From: Clitopilus passeckerianus
Lineage: Eukaryota > Basidiomycota > Agaricomycetes > Agaricales > Entolomataceae
Assembly: GCA_944990035.1 (NCBI GenBank)
Contig: CALYLX010000150.1
Span: 682,001 to 746,000 of the forward strand
Direction of reading: 5' to 3'
DNA length: 64,000 nucleotides
Under the pieces are notes generated by a model, which did no database searches, was not told the origin of the DNA, and saw only the letters and a program-made list of their open reading frames with translations. Numbering within the stretch: position 1 is the stretch's first letter; the number at the start of each line of letters is the position of its first letter. This document shows positions 60,257 through 64,000 of this stretch, piece by piece. The position numbers and the translations under genes were made by a program.

Positions 60257-60515
60257 ACCCACATGTACAAGTAAACATGCATAATACGAATTAGATTGCG
60301 CAGTCAAGCTACGATTAAGCACAAGATGGCGTTGGATGAATCAAGCTATAAAAGAAGAAATTATATCGTGAATAAGATAGAAACATAAGCAACAAACAAT
60401 GCAAATAACCGGATCCGAATGCGTCAATAAGTATTTTAGAAATATTTTAGGGTAAGTAATAGATCTGTTTTCTACATTATAAGAATTTTTTTTGGTCCTT
60501 CAAAGCAAGAACAGC

Positions 60516-63324
60516 CTAATGTTGAGGCTGAAGGTATGCGAGGAGCTTTTTTCCTGTTTGTAGGACCCAACGGAAAAGCCTCGGGAGACGGCGCGAGGAA
60601 GTAGCGCTGCACATTGTCCCGAGCTCTGGTTCACAGCTTGGCGAGGCATCTTCGAGGTCGGCCTCGCTCAGAGGCTGCGTATCCAGTTCAGAATCCTCCG
60701 CCAGATTTATTGTCTCTAGGTCTGGTGGAGGGTCCACGACTTGCGCTTCTCTGAGGGGTGGGTCTTGCACCGCTGGTGTATCTGCTGTATAGGAAGCATC
60801 GCGGGTGCTAGAATATGTGCTCGATAGTGCCGATGGTTCAGCAGGTCGATTGTGAGGAATCCAGCAGTGACTGCCCTGCGAGTCAAAGAGGAAACCCATA
60901 GCAGGGGTAGGAGCAGGAATAAAGGACGACGTTTCAGAATTGGCATAAGGAGCGACGTCTCCTGATGAGTTGGCCGGCGAGTGGCTTGAAGAAGAACTGA
61001 GTTGTCCATCGCCAATAACTTCCGAGCCGCCAAAATCCTGCGTGGATGATGCTTGAGAGAAGAGGTATGAAGTAGTCGAGGGCCGAGTGGCGAGGAAGGC
61101 CATGAATGCTGGAGGTAGAGAACCGTCGATTGGTGGAGGGAAGTCAGGTGCAGTGAACTGATAACTTTGGCATTCACTCTCGCCGTCTACCGGGCTTCCT
61201 GGCTCAAAAGCATGGCGGTCCGTTAAGGAACCTAATCCAAGGATCACGCCATCTATAGAATCGGGAATCCAAGGTCCTAAATTTCGATGTTAGAATTTTA
61301 AAATTAGCGACAGGTTAGAAGAGAAATCACCTTCTTGTTCCCTCTTCTCCAAGACCGTCCAATCACTAGAGAATACATAACTTTTGAGGCTTTAATTTTG
61401 ACTCGACGAAGAACGACGTACACTCCAAGGAACATTGGATGCTCCCTCAACGCGCTACAGGTTGGTCGCTTCAATGGGTCCTTATTCAGAATCTATTGGA
61501 TCGCTCGCGAGTTAATCAGACAACCACAACAAAGACAGAAGAACCTACCTGGAAGCAGACGTCGTAGAGTTCTGATTCCATCTCGGGGTCACGTTCAGGA
61601 AGCGGGTCGTTGACTATCCCAAGCTTTGTTTGCGTAAGATACTCGTCGTCCTCTTCTTCGAACCAGGGGAGCTATACGAAAGTTTCTGTTAGCTTCTGCA
61701 GAATACGGATAGAGGGGATGGCCTACCAAGCCTGTCCTCATTGCCCATATAGCCATCCCGAGAGACCATATATCACTTTCCGGGCCATAGGGTTTGCACT
61801 CCATGACCTCAGGCGCCATGAACGTTACTGTGCCACAGAAAGTCTTCTGACTTGTCGATACTTCCTCAACAAGACCAAAGTCCGCTAATATAATATGGCC
61901 ATCGTTGGTGAGGAGGATGTTGGAAAGTTTTATGTCGCGATGGAACAGGCCGAGGGTGTGTATATACTCAAGGCCGAGAATCTAGGAAGGCAATTGTGAG
62001 CATGTTGTAGATAATTCAAAGAGGCTCAAAGAAACCCTACAATCTCAGCCGAATAAAACCTCGTGCTTTGAAGAGTGAACCTCTGATGATGAAACAAAAC
62101 CTCCTGCAAATCACGGCCTCCGTAGAATGGCCAGACAAATAACCGTTAGCTTCTTGACGGGATTTCGAACAACGGGAACGTACCGTGACGAGGTATAGGT
62201 ATCTTGTGTCCTCAAAAGAGACCAGTAGCTCCAGAACGAATGGGTTACCCCGTATCTTCTTAAGTACTTTCTGCTCTCGGCGTGCCCTGACCACATCGCT
62301 GGCGTCGAGGGTCTCCTTCTCAATGGTCTTGACAGCGTATAAAATATTGTTGTTGTTTTTGTGCTTCGCCAAATAAACGGAGCCTTGGGACCCTCCGCCG
62401 AGGTAGTGCTTCAATGAGAAATCGCCGAGAGAAACAGTTTCCGACGTCGTTGACGCGTAGCTATCGCTCGTGCCGTTTGAAAGTCGGCTCCCGGGAGAAA
62501 TGCTGAGTGGCTGCCTCCGTCTGGGTTTAGGAATAGTTGAATTGCGCCTTTCTGCGCATGTGCTAGAGTATTGCTCGCAGCCCATGGGGCACGGATTGAA
62601 CGAGGAGGGCCTATTCCGCGGGCTTGACTCTTCATACTTAGGGACGGGCTTGCGGCGAACAAAGCGGATTTGAGGGACGTGGGCGTTGGACATGGGGGCG
62701 AGCATGTCCACCGAAGGCAGGGAGGGTGAGCCGCAGCCGGCAGTAACGACTCCTCCATTGGCCTTGGGACCAGACTACAAAGATGAACGTGTCAGCCTCC
62801 TTTAATTTAGCAATCAACTGGTTAGTACCTTTATCTCGTCCTCAGTGACGGTCGACTTGAACAACGGGACAGGCATATTGTCAGCCTCTGAAATTATTGT
62901 CTCGTCCTTCTCCGCGAAGATGTCCCGAAGGGTGGCCTAAGCGTGGTTCATGATTTGTGAGAGCTCTGCTCAGGACCTTGAAAACGTACCTCAGCGTCCA
63001 GGATCTTGGCAAGTTGGTCACCGTCTTTCGGATTCATCTACAGGTACACTTGTTAGTCAAATAGTATTTGCTAATGAATCAGGTCTACAAACCTTGTCAA
63101 CGTAGATCGCGCGTTCGCGCTTTGGGACGGGCACCGCGAGGGCAATAGAACCCTCATACAAGGTGTTCAAAGCCTCCTAGTGAAGATGTTAGAACAAGTT
63201 CACAGTATACTAAGCTATTACAGACCATATTGATCATAGTGAGATGCAACTCGACAGCCTCCTCGAGGGTGAGCTTTCTCTCTTTCATGAGGGCCGGAAC
63301 GGAGGGAATTGAATTCATAACCAT
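60516..63324 (-). CDS. AGC-like Ser/Thr kinase with long regulatory N- and C-terminal parts
   Basis: One spliced gene. The N-terminal region (MVMNSIPSVPALMKERKLTL, EALNTLYEGSIALAVPVPKR, MNPKDGDQLAKILDAEATLR) is followed by a Ser/Pro-rich linker. The kinase domain has LGGGSQGSVYLAKHKN, LYAVKTIEKETL, the catalytic loop HRDIKLSNILLTNDGHIILA, DFGLVEE, GTVTFMAPEVM and DIWSLGMAIWAM. HRDIKLSN replaces the usual HRDLKPEN. The C-terminal 240 residues are Ser/Pro/acidic and end in the amphipathic segment LFRWVLQTGKKLLAYLQ. Two frame offsets occur: near 61382-61385 (TTTT) and near 62115-62121. Both need one extra base in the current frame. The start at 63324 is one choice; an in-frame ATG at 63423 also exists. 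AGC assignment rests on the activation-loop and fold order. Confidence 0.82.
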
Positions 63325-63430
63325 GGTTGAGATGAAGAGGTGATAGTGAAGAGAGTTCTTGAGCGAAGAGGAGTTCGATGGAAGGTGGAAGACACAGGCA
63401 AGAGCTGCTGGGGAAAGGCGCATAGAATCA

Positions 63431-64000
63431 TCAGGATTTTATAGATTTCCGAAGCAGAATAGGAGGACAGGAAACCAAAAATACATTCAGCGGTTGACTG
63501 CCTCTTTCCAGCCCTTCCAGTCCATCACTACCATTCGGCTCAGACACCTTTTCCGCCACATCTTCTCGTTTGAATTCCCACTCCTTCAATCCCACCGTTG
63601 CGCCCATACTCCTCCACTTTTCCTTCCAGCTCCGCCGTCTCTTCTCGCAGGTCTCAACAAGGGCGGGCCAGTACTTTTCATGATCGTATTCAAACTTCTG
63701 ATCGCCTCCCCATTCCGTCATGACCATGTTTGCGTCAAAGAGGCCGTCCTTGACTAGGTCTGGGTTGAACTTCATCTTCTCGCGGGTAACGGGGTCAATG
63801 AAGGGGCTGATCATTTTGAAGAAGGCATTCAGTAGCCATGGGACATTGACAATAAGAGCCTGGCCAAGTCGTTCAGGGTAATGATCTTGGAGAATCGAGA
63901 GGACCGTTCGTGCAGTGCTGAATGGTGTATTCTTAGACTTGTCTCCATAGTTGATCAGCAGGTCGAGGGTTCTGGGGAAGGCGTCAGTTAGCATAAAAGG
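63431..64000 (-). CDS. SEC14/CRAL-TRIO lipid-transfer protein, C-terminal part
   Basis: The end of a SEC14-domain (CRAL-TRIO) protein, which moves phosphatidylinositol or other lipids between membranes. Visible are LSILQDHYPERLGQALIVNV PWLLNAFFKMISPFIDPVTR EKMKFN, the conserved lipid-gate region of the domain, and a C-terminal tail (YWPALVETCEKRRRSWKEKW). The stop is at 63431-63433. The exon probably begins near 63971, where a branch-like GCTAACTGAC and CCCCAG acceptor precede the RTLDLLINYG motif; the rest of the gene lies beyond the window. It is on the same strand as, and 107 bases upstream of, the kinase gene's likely start. Confidence 0.85.
   Translation of the reverse strand, partial: PFMLTDAFPRTLDLLINYGDKSKNTPFSTARTVLSILQDHYPERLGQALIVNVPWLLNAFFKMISPFIDPVTREKMKFNPDLVKDGLFDANMVMTEWGGDQKFEYDHEKYWPALVETCEKRRRSWKEKWRSMGATVGLKEWEFKREDVAEKVSEPNGSDGLEGLERGSQPLNVFLVSCPPILLRKSIKS

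Overview
The window is nuclear DNA from a filamentous fungus, most likely an agaricomycete basidiomycete. Genes sit closely on both strands, nearly every gene is split by introns of about 48-65 bases, and exons can be as short as 17-25 bases. The proteins (CYP51, telomerase, proteasome Rpt2, CCT epsilon, an F-box protein with a CxxC-rich segment, an NLR-type STAND protein) match the gene set of mushrooms. No species can be named from the sequence alone.

Layout. 1-10.2 kb: end of a PWP1-like WD40 gene, CYP51 (ergosterol synthesis), a Dss1-like RNB exoribonuclease, a lysine-rich nucleolar-type protein, an STK16/Env7-type kinase and an F-box protein ending in a hydrophobic tail. 11-21.3 kb: a disordered nuclear-type protein, Vps51, a YIPF6/Yip1-family Golgi protein, proteasome ATPase Rpt2, an unknown small protein and a large unknown protein. 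22.9-32.9 kb: transcription factor Iws1, a doubtful small gene, a disordered protein, a small mitochondrial-type protein, a TPR protein and a periplasmic-binding-protein-like protein. 33.1-38.7 kb: telomerase reverse transcriptase in about 24 exons, then glutathione peroxidase.

38.8-54.1 kb is the accessory-looking part. Five full-length genes and one orphan C-terminal exon belong to one family of divergent mitochondrial-carrier-like membrane proteins. Two of them flank an NLR (predicted helical N-terminal domain, NTP-binding P-loop, helical-repeat tail) on the same strand. A small mitochondrial-type protein and an Ncp1-like protein lie among the later copies. 54.6-64 kb returns to housekeeping genes: a membrane-anchored metallophosphatase, the PP2A catalytic subunit, CCT epsilon, an AGC-like kinase and a SEC14-domain gene cut by the window edge.

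Gene models were built by hand from reading frames, GT-AG (occasionally GC-AG) splice sites and family knowledge, and for most models the summed exon lengths divide by three. At least eight genes, including essential ones such as Rpt2, Iws1 and telomerase, become readable only if one base is restored, usually in a short homopolymer. This points to a draft assembly with single-base deletion errors rather than to real pseudogenes.
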